This document shows positions 8,374 to 16,038 of a stretch of 28,467 nt of DNA, in pieces. Under the pieces are notes generated by a model, which saw only the letters and a program-made list of their open reading frames with translations, was not told the DNA's origin and searched no databases. The translations under genes and the position numbers were made by a program. This stretch comes from an uncultured Oscillospiraceae bacterium (GTDB taxonomy: Bacteria > Bacillota > Clostridia > Oscillospirales > Ruminococcaceae): positions 1 through 28,467 of the forward strand of contig UQDG01000027.1 in NCBI GenBank assembly GCA_900539695.1. Reading direction: 5' to 3'. Numbering within the stretch: the stretch's first letter is position 1; every line of letters begins with the position of its first letter.

Positions 8374-10980
8374 ATGCCCGATCTTACCAGTGAATATCTC
8401 GCCCTGCGCGATCAATATATCGAAGCCCGCTTTACCAAACTGAACCCCATGCAGCGCCAGGCCGTCTTTACCACCGAAGGCCCGCTGCTGATTTTGGCGG
8501 GTGCCGGTTCCGGCAAGACCACCGTGCTGGTCAACCGCATCGCCAACATCATCCGCTTTGGCTCGGCCCACGGCAGCAAAGAGCTGGCCCGCCCCGTCAC
8601 CGAGCAGGATCTCAACGACCTGCGCACTGCCGTGGCCACCGGCCGCGACCTGCCGCGCGAAACGGCCTATCTCGCCGTGCGCCCGGCCCGCCCCTGGAAC
8701 GTGCTGGCCATCACCTTTACCAACAAGGCGGCAGGGGAGTTGAAAGAACGTCTGCGCGCCATGCTGGGCGAGACCCTCGGCGGCGACGTCTTTGCGTCCA
8801 CCTTCCACTCGGCCTGCGTACGTTTCCTGCGCCGGGATGCCGAGCGCATCGGCTTCCCCAAAAGCTTCACCATCTACGATTCCGATGACCAGCAGCGCGT
8901 CATCAAGCAGATCTACAAGGATCTGATGATCGACGACAAATTCCTGCCGGTTAAATCAGCTGTCAGCCAGATCAGCTCCTTTAAAGACAAGCTGCTCTCG
9001 GCCGAGGATATTGCCTCGGAGGCCCCCCGCGACACCAAGGCGGCGCTCATCTCCAAAATCTACACCACCTACGCCGCCCGGCTGAAAAAGGCGGGCGCGA
9101 TGGACTTCGACGACCTGATCTACCACACCGTCAAGCTGCTGCAAAACGATGAGGAAGCCCGCCGCTACTATCAGGATAAGTTCAAGTACGTAGTTGTGGA
9201 CGAGTATCAGGATACCAGCATTGCCCAGTTTAACCTTGTGCGCCTGCTGGCGGGCGGCTCCAACAATGTCTGCGTTGTCGGTGATGACGACCAGTCCATC
9301 TACAAGTTCCGCGGCGCCACCATCGAGAACATCCTCAACTTTGAGCAGGTTTTCAAGGGGGCCAAGACCATCCGCCTGGAACAGAACTACCGTTCCACTT
9401 CCAACATCCTCAATGCCGCCAACAGCGTCATCAAAAACAACGCAGGCCGCAAGGGCAAGACTCTGTGGACCCAGAACGGCAACGGCGAAAAGGTCCACCA
9501 CTACACCGCCTCCAACGAGCAGGACGAAGCCAGCCATCTGGCCGACATCATCGGCGAGCATCTGCGGGAGGGTGCCCACCTGCGGGACCACGCCGTGCTC
9601 TACCGCATGAATGCCCAGTCCAACCCCATCGAAACCTACTTCGCCCGCGCGGGCATCCCGTACCGCATCGTGGGCGGCCAGCGCTTCTTTGACCGCAAGG
9701 AAGTCAAGGACATCAACTCCTACCTGGCCGTCATCGTCAACCCGCGGGACGATGTGCGCCTGCGCCGCATCATCAATGAACCCGCCCGTAAGATCGGTGC
9801 CACCACCATTGAAAAGATCGGCGACCTGGCCGCCAAAAACGGTGTGCCCATGCTGGAGATCATCGGCCATGTGCGGGAATACCCCGAACTGCAGCGTGCC
9901 GCCGCCCCGCTGGAAAAATTCTATGAGATGTACCGCGAGCTGTGCGACCTCTCGGTCACGCTGCCGCTGGATGAATTCGCCGGCGAGGTCGTGAAAAAAT
10001 CCGGCTACGAGGCTATGCTGAAAGCCCAGAAAGAGGAAGGCCAGACCCGCCTTGAGAACCTGGGCCAGCTCATCAGCTCGGTCAAGACCTACGTCGACCA
10101 GAACGGCGAGGACGCGACCCTGGCAGGTTTCCTCGAGGAAGTCGCCCTGATCTCCGACCTGGACAGCTATGACCAGGACGCCGACAGCGTCACGATGATG
10201 ACCATCCACTCCGCCAAGGGCCTGGAGTTCCCCTACGTCTTTGTTGTGGGTATGGAAGACGGTGTTTTCCCCGGCGACATGGCCCGCTATAATGAAGAGG
10301 ATATGGAAGAGGAGCGCCGCCTTTGCTACGTGGCTATCACCCGCGCCAAAAAGGAACTGTACCTTTCCTCCTCCCGCAGCCGCCTGATCTTCGGCCAGAC
10401 CCGCCGCAACCCGCCGTCCACCTTCCTGTCTGAAATCGACTCCGACCTGCTGGATGAGACCCAAAGCCCCGAGCTGGCCTACAGCGGCGGTGGGTTCGGC
10501 GCCGGTTACGGCAGTTACAGCACCAACGTGCCCGGCGGGCGCAGCGGCTACTCCGGCGCATCCCGCGGCTACCTCAACAGCGAGTATAACGCCCGCCCCC
10601 GCGGCGGTTTTGGCGGCGGTTACAGCAGCGGCTTTGCCAGCGGCGGACACGAAAGCCCCAACTATTCCGGCGGCCGCCACAATGTGCAATCCACCGGCTT
10701 TGGCACCGGCTATGGCCGCAGCAATAACCCCCACCACGCTACCCCGGCGGGGGCTGGCACCTCCACGCTGGCAGGCACGCCGTCCGTCACGCCCAAAAAG
10801 AAAGAGGCCGTCAGCTACGCCCCCGGTGACCTTGTTGAGCACCGCGTGTTTGGCAAGGGCAAGGTCATCAAGGCTACCCCCATCGCAGGCGACTGCATCG
10901 TTGAGATCCAGTTCGACCGCGTGGGTGTAAAAAAGACGATGGCCAACTACGCTCCGCTGAAAAAACTGACCGAGGAATAA
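8374..10980 (+). CDS. pcrA: UvrD/PcrA-type 3'-5' DNA helicase
   Basis: An 868-residue superfamily 1A helicase acting in nucleotide excision repair, mismatch repair and removal of stalled polymerases. Start ATG 8374 follows AGAAAGGG; the longer frame overlaps the mreB-like gene. Walker A AGAGSGKTT is at 42-50, motif Ia ITFTNKAA at 113-120, motif II DEYQDTS near 280, and later YRSTSNI, TIHSAKGLEFPYVF and RLCYVAITRAKKELYL. About 36 extra residues lie between Walker A and motif Ia compared with classical PcrA. Residues about 702-805 form a long Gly/Ser/Tyr/Asn-rich linker. After it comes a C-terminal Tudor-like domain (APGDLVEHRVFGKGKV), which in PcrA contacts RNA polymerase. Confidence 0.95.
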   Translation: MPDLTSEYLALRDQYIEARFTKLNPMQRQAVFTTEGPLLILAGAGSGKTTVLVNRIANIIRFGSAHGSKELARPVTEQDLNDLRTAVATGRDLPRETAYLAVRPARPWNVLAITFTNKAAGELKERLRAMLGETLGGDVFASTFHSACVRFLRRDAERIGFPKSFTIYDSDDQQRVIKQIYKDLMIDDKFLPVKSAVSQISSFKDKLLSAEDIASEAPRDTKAALISKIYTTYAARLKKAGAMDFDDLIYHTVKLLQNDEEARRYYQDKFKYVVVDEYQDTSIAQFNLVRLLAGGSNNVCVVGDDDQSIYKFRGATIENILNFEQVFKGAKTIRLEQNYRSTSNILNAANSVIKNNAGRKGKTLWTQNGNGEKVHHYTASNEQDEASHLADIIGEHLREGAHLRDHAVLYRMNAQSNPIETYFARAGIPYRIVGGQRFFDRKEVKDINSYLAVIVNPRDDVRLRRIINEPARKIGATTIEKIGDLAAKNGVPMLEIIGHVREYPELQRAAAPLEKFYEMYRELCDLSVTLPLDEFAGEVVKKSGYEAMLKAQKEEGQTRLENLGQLISSVKTYVDQNGEDATLAGFLEEVALISDLDSYDQDADSVTMMTIHSAKGLEFPYVFVVGMEDGVFPGDMARYNEEDMEEERRLCYVAITRAKKELYLSSSRSRLIFGQTRRNPPSTFLSEIDSDLLDETQSPELAYSGGGFGAGYGSYSTNVPGGRSGYSGASRGYLNSEYNARPRGGFGGGYSSGFASGGHESPNYSGGRHNVQSTGFGTGYGRSNNPHHATPAGAGTSTLAGTPSVTPKKKEAVSYAPGDLVEHRVFGKGKVIKATPIAGDCIVEIQFDRVGVKKTMANYAPLKKLTEE

Positions 10981-11007
10981 GGACTATCATAAAAGGAAGA
11001 AGAAATC

Positions 11008-11790
11008 ATGCTGGTTGAACTGATCGCCCATACCAACGACCCCGAGCGCACCATAGCAGCCGCAGCCAAGCTCTGCTACTCTGACGCGCATATCGATACC
11101 TTGCTGGAGGGCCTGACCCCCGAGAAGACCGCCGCCTTTTTGCAGAAACTTTCCGATGTCGGCCATGCCAGCCCCATTGAGCACGCCAGCTTCACCTTCG
11201 GCATCGAGGGCGTGTCCCGCACCTTCCTGGCGCAGGTCACCCGCCACCGAATCGGCAGCTTCAGCGTGCAGAGCCAGCGCTATGTCCGGCTCGAAGATTT
11301 CCGCTATGTCATCCCGCCGGAGATCGAGGCCATCCCCGAAGCCAAGGCCCAGTTCATCGCTTCGATGAACGACGACGCAAAAAAATACCTCGAGCTCGTC
11401 CACACGCTGGAGGACGCCCACACCGCCAAGTTCGTGGCCCAGGGCATGGATGAAAAGGCCGCACGGGCCAAGGCCTCCAAGCAGGCCAACGAGGACGCCC
11501 GCTTTGTGCTGCCCAACGCCTGCGAGACCAAGATGGTCATGACGATGAACTGCCGCAGCCTGCAAAACTTCTTCAACCTGCGCTGCTGCAACCGCGCCCA
11601 GTGGGAGATCCGCGGTGTGGCCGACGAAATGCTCAAACTCGTGCTGCCGCTGGCCCCGCATATCTTTGCCGCGGCAGGCCCACGCTGCCTGACCGGCCCC
11701 TGCCCGGAGGGCCGCATGTGCTGCGGCAAACAGGCCGAAGTACGGGAAAAATATGCTGCACTCAAAAAGGAGGCACTCCCGAATGGGTAA
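11008..11790 (+). CDS. thyX: Flavin-dependent thymidylate synthase ThyX
   Basis: A 260-residue ThyX, which converts dUMP to dTMP with methylene-tetrahydrofolate, NADPH and FAD. The diagnostic RHRxxSxxxxSxR motif is present as RHRIGSFSVQSQR (79-91). EHASFTF just before it and EDARFVLPNACET further on are also family features. GGAAGAAG lies upstream of ATG 11008. The C-terminus has several Cys residues (GPRCLTGPCPEG, CCGK), an extension seen in some Firmicute ThyX proteins. The tmk start lies inside its last codons, 8-nt overlap, coupling dTMP synthesis to its phosphorylation. No thyA is present in the window. Confidence 0.95.
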   Translation: MLVELIAHTNDPERTIAAAAKLCYSDAHIDTLLEGLTPEKTAAFLQKLSDVGHASPIEHASFTFGIEGVSRTFLAQVTRHRIGSFSVQSQRYVRLEDFRYVIPPEIEAIPEAKAQFIASMNDDAKKYLELVHTLEDAHTAKFVAQGMDEKAARAKASKQANEDARFVLPNACETKMVMTMNCRSLQNFFNLRCCNRAQWEIRGVADEMLKLVLPLAPHIFAAAGPRCLTGPCPEGRMCCGKQAEVREKYAALKKEALPNG

Positions 11791-12466
11791 ACTCATCATT
11801 TTTGAAGGTCTGGACGGCTCCGGCAAGGGCACCCAGACCAAGTTGACCGCGGACCACCTGCGCCAGCGCGGCGCGGACCTGCGCCAGATCACCTTCCCGA
11901 ATTACGAGAGCAATTCCTCGGCCCTCGTCAAAATGTACCTGGCAGGGGAGTTTGGCGAGCATCCCGACGATGTCAACGCCTACGCGGCCTCCAGCTTTTA
12001 CGCCGTCGATCGCTTTGCCAGCTACAAGACCGACTGGGGCGAGTTCTACCGCGAGGGCGGTTTAGTCCTGTCCGACCGGTACACCACCTCCAACGCGGTA
12101 CACCAGTGCTCCAAACTGCCGCCGATGCACTGGGACGGATTTTTGAACTGGCTGTTCGATTTCGAGTACAAGAAGATCGGCATCCCGACCCCGGATGAGG
12201 TCATCTATCTGGCTGTCGACCCCGAGGTCTCCCAGCGGCTGCTGACCGAACGCTACCAGGGCCACGAGGAGAAAAAGGACATCCAGGAGAAGGACCGGGA
12301 GTATATCGCCCGCAGCCGTGCCGCCGCCGAGTACTGCGCCCGCACTTTGGGCTGGAAACGCATCGAGTGCACCGAGCCGGTGGCCCCGGACAGTGAAGAG
12401 CGTCGGATGCGCACGATTGAAAGCATCAATGATGAGATCCTCAAGGAACTGGAAAAGGTCCTTTAA
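11783..12466 (+). CDS. tmk: Thymidylate kinase
   Basis: A 227-residue dTMP kinase, which phosphorylates dTMP to dTDP for DNA synthesis. The P-loop EGLDGSGKGTQ lies at 8-18 and the DR(Y/H) motif appears as LSDRYTTSN near residue 95. A lid-region segment, GHEEKKDIQEKDREYI, is consistent with the family. Start ATG 11783 has AAGGAGG (11767-11773) at ideal spacing within the thyX end; the longer frame lacks such a site. It directly follows the enzyme that makes its substrate. The helical LID sequence is longer and more charged than in E. coli Tmk, as in some Clostridia. Confidence 0.93.
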   Translation: MGKLIIFEGLDGSGKGTQTKLTADHLRQRGADLRQITFPNYESNSSALVKMYLAGEFGEHPDDVNAYAASSFYAVDRFASYKTDWGEFYREGGLVLSDRYTTSNAVHQCSKLPPMHWDGFLNWLFDFEYKKIGIPTPDEVIYLAVDPEVSQRLLTERYQGHEEKKDIQEKDREYIARSRAAAEYCARTLGWKRIECTEPVAPDSEERRMRTIESINDEILKELEKVL

Positions 12467-12505
12467 ATTGCGCGCAAAGGAACTGCGCGGAAAGGGGAGA
12501 AGCCT

Positions 12506-13327
12506 ATGCTGCGGATCGCCGCCGCAGAAGATCTTACCGCATTGACCCGGCTGCGCCGCGCCGCCACCGGTGATTCCGCCGAGGACGCCGCCGGCTGGCT
12601 GCAGCGGGTGGCAGGGCTGGAAAACATCCTGCTGCTGGAAAAGCCCGGTGCGCCGCCTGCCCTGATGCTGGCCGCTGTGCCGGTGCATTACGCCCACCGC
12701 AAGGGCATCTGGTTCACCGGCCTGGCGGCGGACAAAGGCGTCCCGGCGGACAAACTGCTGCCCAGACTGTTGGAGGGCGCCCTGCGCGCCTTTGCCGAGA
12801 ACGGCTGCGATTTCGCCGTGATGACGCCGGACACCGCCGCTGATGCCTCCCACCTGGCGGACCTCGGCTTTAAAAACCTGCTGCCGCTGCGGGTGGTGAG
12901 CAAACCCATCCGCCGCAACCTGCTGGCCCAGGCCCAGTTCGACAGCCTGACCGTGCGCCACCTGATGGAACGCCGCCTGCGCTGCCAGCCAGGCTGCATC
13001 ACTCTGCCGGAGACTGCCATGAACGAGATGATGACTCAGCTGTACCGCCGCGGCCTGACTGTTGTGTCCGACCGGCGCGGCTACGGTCTCTATTACACCA
13101 AAGGCGATACTTTGCAGTTTATTGAATTGCAGGCCGATAACGACCACTGCGCTGACCAACTGCTGCAGGCTGCCCGGGAAAAGACCGGCGCCGAAAACGC
13201 CCGCGTGCTGCTGGCCGAAAACCAGACGCTCTACCTGGGGGCCGGGCGGCGCTGCGGGTATGGCATGATCGCCTTTTTGCACGGAGAATTCCCGGTGACC
13301 GATGTGTATTTCCGCATGCTGCTGTAA
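12506..13327 (+). CDS. GNAT-like acetyltransferase, likely divergent
   Basis: A 273-residue protein with AAAGGGGAGA before ATG 12506. The N-terminal third resembles a GNAT fold: MLRIAAAEDLTALTRLRRAA, then GIWFTGLAADKGVPADKLLPRLLEGALRAFAENGCDFAVMTPDT as a pattern of beta strand, acetyl-CoA turn and helix, followed by ADLGFKNL, a typical GNAT end (LGF). The acetyl-CoA loop is not a good Q/R-x-x-G-x-G/A match. The C-terminal half is unassigned and may be a second, degenerate GNAT domain as in Eis-like proteins. The substrate is unknown. It sits between tmk and mltG on the same strand with short gaps, so is probably in the same transcript. Confidence 0.65.
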   Translation: MLRIAAAEDLTALTRLRRAATGDSAEDAAGWLQRVAGLENILLLEKPGAPPALMLAAVPVHYAHRKGIWFTGLAADKGVPADKLLPRLLEGALRAFAENGCDFAVMTPDTAADASHLADLGFKNLLPLRVVSKPIRRNLLAQAQFDSLTVRHLMERRLRCQPGCITLPETAMNEMMTQLYRRGLTVVSDRRGYGLYYTKGDTLQFIELQADNDHCADQLLQAAREKTGAENARVLLAENQTLYLGAGRRCGYGMIAFLHGEFPVTDVYFRMLL

Positions 13328-13384
13328 CGGCAGATAAACGCTGACCGCCTATAACAGGATTACAAAACAGAAAAGAGAAAGCTT

Positions 13385-14665
13385 ATGAAAATCAGCCGTA
13401 CCAGCGGGGAGACCCCGCAGAACGCCCCCGCGCCGCAGCCCAAGACCCAGCCTACTCCGGCCCCGGCCCCCAAGCCCCGCTGCAAGCCGAAACCCGAGCC
13501 GGAATATGAGGAAGATGACGACGAGGAAGAAGAGGAACATCGCCGCCATTTCCCCGTGGGCTGCCTGATCGTTATCATCATCCTGGCGCTGGTGGGCTTT
13601 GGTGCCTATAAAGGCATGCAGTTCTACAGCGAGATCGACGGCGGCACCGACCTGGGTGCCGAGCAGACCGTCTCCATCGAACAGGGCTCTTCCGTCAGCA
13701 GCATTGCCACCCAGCTGAAGGATGCGGGCATCATCCAGTATGACTGGCTCTTTAAACAATACGCCAAATACAGCGGCAAGGCCGACGGCATCCAGTACGG
13801 CGACTTTACGCTGCGCTCTGGCATGAGCTACAACGACATTATCAAGACTCTCTCCGAGGTCGTGCGCCGCGCCACCACCAACGTCACCATCCCCGAGGGT
13901 ACTACCGCTGTCGGCGTGGCCCAGATCTTTGTGGATGCCGGGCTGGTGGACGATGTGGACACCTTCCTCAACTGCGCCAACGGCACCGACGGCTCCGATT
14001 TCAGCCAGTATGATTTCTGGAACCAGATCCTCGATAACGGCCGCCTGATGAAGTGCGAAGGTTATCTCTACCCCGAAACTTACAACGTCTACACGGACGA
14101 AGACGTCTACTACTACGTCGATACCATGTACAGCGAGTTCGCCAACAAGACCGCCGCCCTGGCCGATACCATCGCCGCCAGGGGCACCACGCTCGACGAC
14201 GCAGTCAAGCTGGCCAGCTTCATTCAGGAGGAGGCCGGTCTCGAGAGCGAGGATGCCAAGGTCAGCGCCTGCTTCCACAACCGTCTTGAGTCCGACGACC
14301 CGCAGTGGGCCGAGCATAAGCTGGAATCCAACGCCTGCAGCTATATCATGCGGGATAGCGAGAACAACTACCTCTGGAACTCTCCCACGGCCCAGTACTA
14401 CGGCTGGCCGGAGGAGGGTGCCATCCCCGACGATGTGCTGGCCCTGTACGACACCTATTCCATCAGCGGCCTGCCCGCCGGCCCCATCACCAACCCCGGT
14501 TACGCCGCCATTGAGGCTGCGCTGAATCCTGACCAGGAGTATATCGATGAGGGCTACTACTTCTTCGTCACCGGCCACCCCGGCACTGATGTTGCCGGCC
14601 AGTACTTCTACGCCAAGACGGCCGACGAGCACTACCAGAACTGCGTTAAGGCCGGTTGGGCCTGA
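13385..14665 (+). CDS. mltG: Endolytic transglycosylase MltG
   Basis: A 426-residue MltG (YceG-like) enzyme, a membrane-anchored lytic transglycosylase that cuts nascent peptidoglycan and so limits glycan length. Residues 1-40 are rich in Pro, Ala and Lys, 41-51 are almost all Asp/Glu, and 57-76 form one membrane helix with the enzyme outside. A LysM-like part follows (SIEQGSSVSSIATQLKDAGI). The catalytic region reads KLASFIQEEAGLES, with Glu at 282 and 283; the family motif normally reads E-x-E, here Q-E-E. The ending YAKTADEHYQN is family-like. The stop falls 26 nt before the U32 gene start. The Shine-Dalgarno is weak (AGAGAAAG). Confidence 0.9.
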   Translation: MKISRTSGETPQNAPAPQPKTQPTPAPAPKPRCKPKPEPEYEEDDDEEEEEHRRHFPVGCLIVIIILALVGFGAYKGMQFYSEIDGGTDLGAEQTVSIEQGSSVSSIATQLKDAGIIQYDWLFKQYAKYSGKADGIQYGDFTLRSGMSYNDIIKTLSEVVRRATTNVTIPEGTTAVGVAQIFVDAGLVDDVDTFLNCANGTDGSDFSQYDFWNQILDNGRLMKCEGYLYPETYNVYTDEDVYYYVDTMYSEFANKTAALADTIAARGTTLDDAVKLASFIQEEAGLESEDAKVSACFHNRLESDDPQWAEHKLESNACSYIMRDSENNYLWNSPTAQYYGWPEEGAIPDDVLALYDTYSISGLPAGPITNPGYAAIEAALNPDQEYIDEGYYFFVTGHPGTDVAGQYFYAKTADEHYQNCVKAGWA

Positions 14666-14691
14666 TCCAGTTTGTAAACGGAGGAATATCC

Positions 14692-15921
14692 ATGCTGCAA
14701 CAGCCTGAACTGCTGGCCCCCGCCGGCAGCCTGGAAACTTTGAAATACGCCGTCATGTACGGCGCGGACGCTGTCTACTGCGCTCTGCCGGAATTCGGCA
14801 TGCGGGCCGCCCCGGTCAACCTGACGGTGGGCGAGCTGCACGAGGGCTGCATCTTCGCCCACGCCCGCGGCAAAAAGGTCTATCTGACGCTGAACACCCT
14901 GCCCACCAACGAGGAGCTGAACAAGCTGCCCCAGTATATCCAGAATGCCGCCGAGGCCGGCGTCGATGCCTTTATCATTGCCGACCTGGGTGTGCTGGCG
15001 CTGGCCAAAAAATACGCTCCCCAGGTGGAGCGCCATGTCTCCACCCAGGCGGGCATCACCAACTACGAGGCCGCCAAGGTATGCTACGAACTGGGCGCCA
15101 AGCGCGTGGTGCTGGCCCGTGAACTGCCCCTGACCGAGATCGCCCTCATCCGCGATAACTGCCCTGCTGACCTGGAACTGGAAGCTTTCGTTCACGGTGC
15201 CATGTGCATGAGCGTCTCCGGCCGGTGCCTGCTGTCCAGCTATATGGCAGGCCGCAGCGGCAACCGGGGCGAGTGCGCCCAGCCCTGCCGCTGGAAGTAT
15301 AACCTGGTCGAGGAGCACCGCCCCGGCCAGTATATGGAGATCGGTGAGAGCGAGGACAACGGCAGCTATATCCTGAACGCCAACGACCTTTGCACCGCGC
15401 CGTTCATCGACCTGATCTGCAAGGCAGGCGTGGACAGCCTGAAGATCGAGGGACGCGCCAAGACGTTTTACTATGTTGCGTCTGTCACCAGCGCCTACCG
15501 CCGCGCACTGGATGCCTACCTGCGCGACCCCTACAATGATAACTTTGAGCTGCCCGATGATGTCATCGAGGAGCTGAACCGTACCAGCCACCGCCACTAT
15601 TCGCCGGGCTTCTACTTCGGCAAGGAGCAGGCCCAGCAGACCCCCAGCCACACCTATGTGCGGGACTGGGACTTCATCGGCACGGTGGACGGCTGGGACA
15701 AGGGCGTAGCCCACTGCACCCAGCGCGGCAAGTTCAACCTGGGGGATGCCATCGAGGTGTTGCAGCCTGACGGCAGTGTCGTCACCCTGACCCCGGAGTG
15801 GATCGAGAACGCCGAGGGCGAGCGCGTCGACGCTACCCCGCACCCGATGATGCAGTATACCATCCCCTGCGCCACCCCGCTGATGCCCTACAGCCTGCTG
15901 CGCATGCGCAAGCCGGAATAA
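14692..15921 (+). CDS. Peptidase U32 family protein (TrhP/YegQ-like)
   Basis: A 409-residue U32-family protein. ATG 14692 is chosen because ACGGAGG (14678-14684) precedes it; the longer frame starts inside mltG. The N-terminus PELLAPAGSLETLKYAV and GADAVYC are family features, and the U32 signature EAFVHGAMCMSVSGRCLLSS lies at about 164-183, followed by GNRGECAQPCRWKY. Despite the name, characterised members such as TrhP/YegQ and RlhA act in hydroxylation of tRNA or rRNA uridine or cytidine, using iron-sulphur clusters fitting the conserved Cys. Which of these subfamilies this is cannot be settled here. It ends the long operon; a terminator follows. Confidence 0.88.
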   Translation: MLQQPELLAPAGSLETLKYAVMYGADAVYCALPEFGMRAAPVNLTVGELHEGCIFAHARGKKVYLTLNTLPTNEELNKLPQYIQNAAEAGVDAFIIADLGVLALAKKYAPQVERHVSTQAGITNYEAAKVCYELGAKRVVLARELPLTEIALIRDNCPADLELEAFVHGAMCMSVSGRCLLSSYMAGRSGNRGECAQPCRWKYNLVEEHRPGQYMEIGESEDNGSYILNANDLCTAPFIDLICKAGVDSLKIEGRAKTFYYVASVTSAYRRALDAYLRDPYNDNFELPDDVIEELNRTSHRHYSPGFYFGKEQAQQTPSHTYVRDWDFIGTVDGWDKGVAHCTQRGKFNLGDAIEVLQPDGSVVTLTPEWIENAEGERVDATPHPMMQYTIPCATPLMPYSLLRMRKPE

Positions 15922-15937
15922 AAAGGGCGGCCCTGTA

Positions 15938-15970
15938 TGTAGGGGTCGATGCTTGTCATCCGCCCCTACA
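15938..15970. repeat. REP/MITE-like imperfect palindrome
   Basis: TGTAGGGG (15938-15945) is an exact inverted match to CCCCTACA (15963-15970). An inner GATG/CATC stem (15948-15951 with 15957-15960) closes a CTTGT loop, with a 2-nt internal mismatch. Short elements of the form TGTAGGGGCGA...CCCCTACA are common as dispersed intergenic repeats in gut Clostridia, from memory. Only one copy is in the window. Confidence 0.55.
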
Positions 15971-15988
15971 CCAAACCGTGTACCCATA

Positions 15989-16030
15989 AAAAGGCACCGC
16001 CTACGGAAGCGCTCCGTCTGCGGTGCTTTT
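15989..16030. terminator. Terminator between the U32 gene and the convergent helicase gene
   Basis: GCACCGC (15994-16000) pairs with GCGGTGC (16020-16026), with an inner ACGGA/TCCGT stem (16003-16007 with 16013-16017). A-rich sequence lies to the left and TTTT to the right, so it can end both the plus-strand operon and the minus-strand helicase transcript. Confidence 0.85.
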
Positions 16031-16038
16031 CTGCTATT

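Noticed and set aside
8956..10842. A 628-codon open frame on the minus strand opposite pcrA
   Set aside because: It is antisense to a clear helicase gene, has no ribosome site and is composed of Gly/Ala/Val/Asp-rich low-information sequence, the usual shadow of a GC-rich gene.
13349..14632. A 427-codon minus-strand open frame opposite mltG
   Set aside because: Same reason; it overlaps the whole of a well-supported MltG gene and has no start site signal.
14632..15987. A 451-codon minus-strand open frame opposite the U32 gene
   Set aside because: Antisense shadow of a conserved gene in the GC-rich third-position frame; no recognisable domain.
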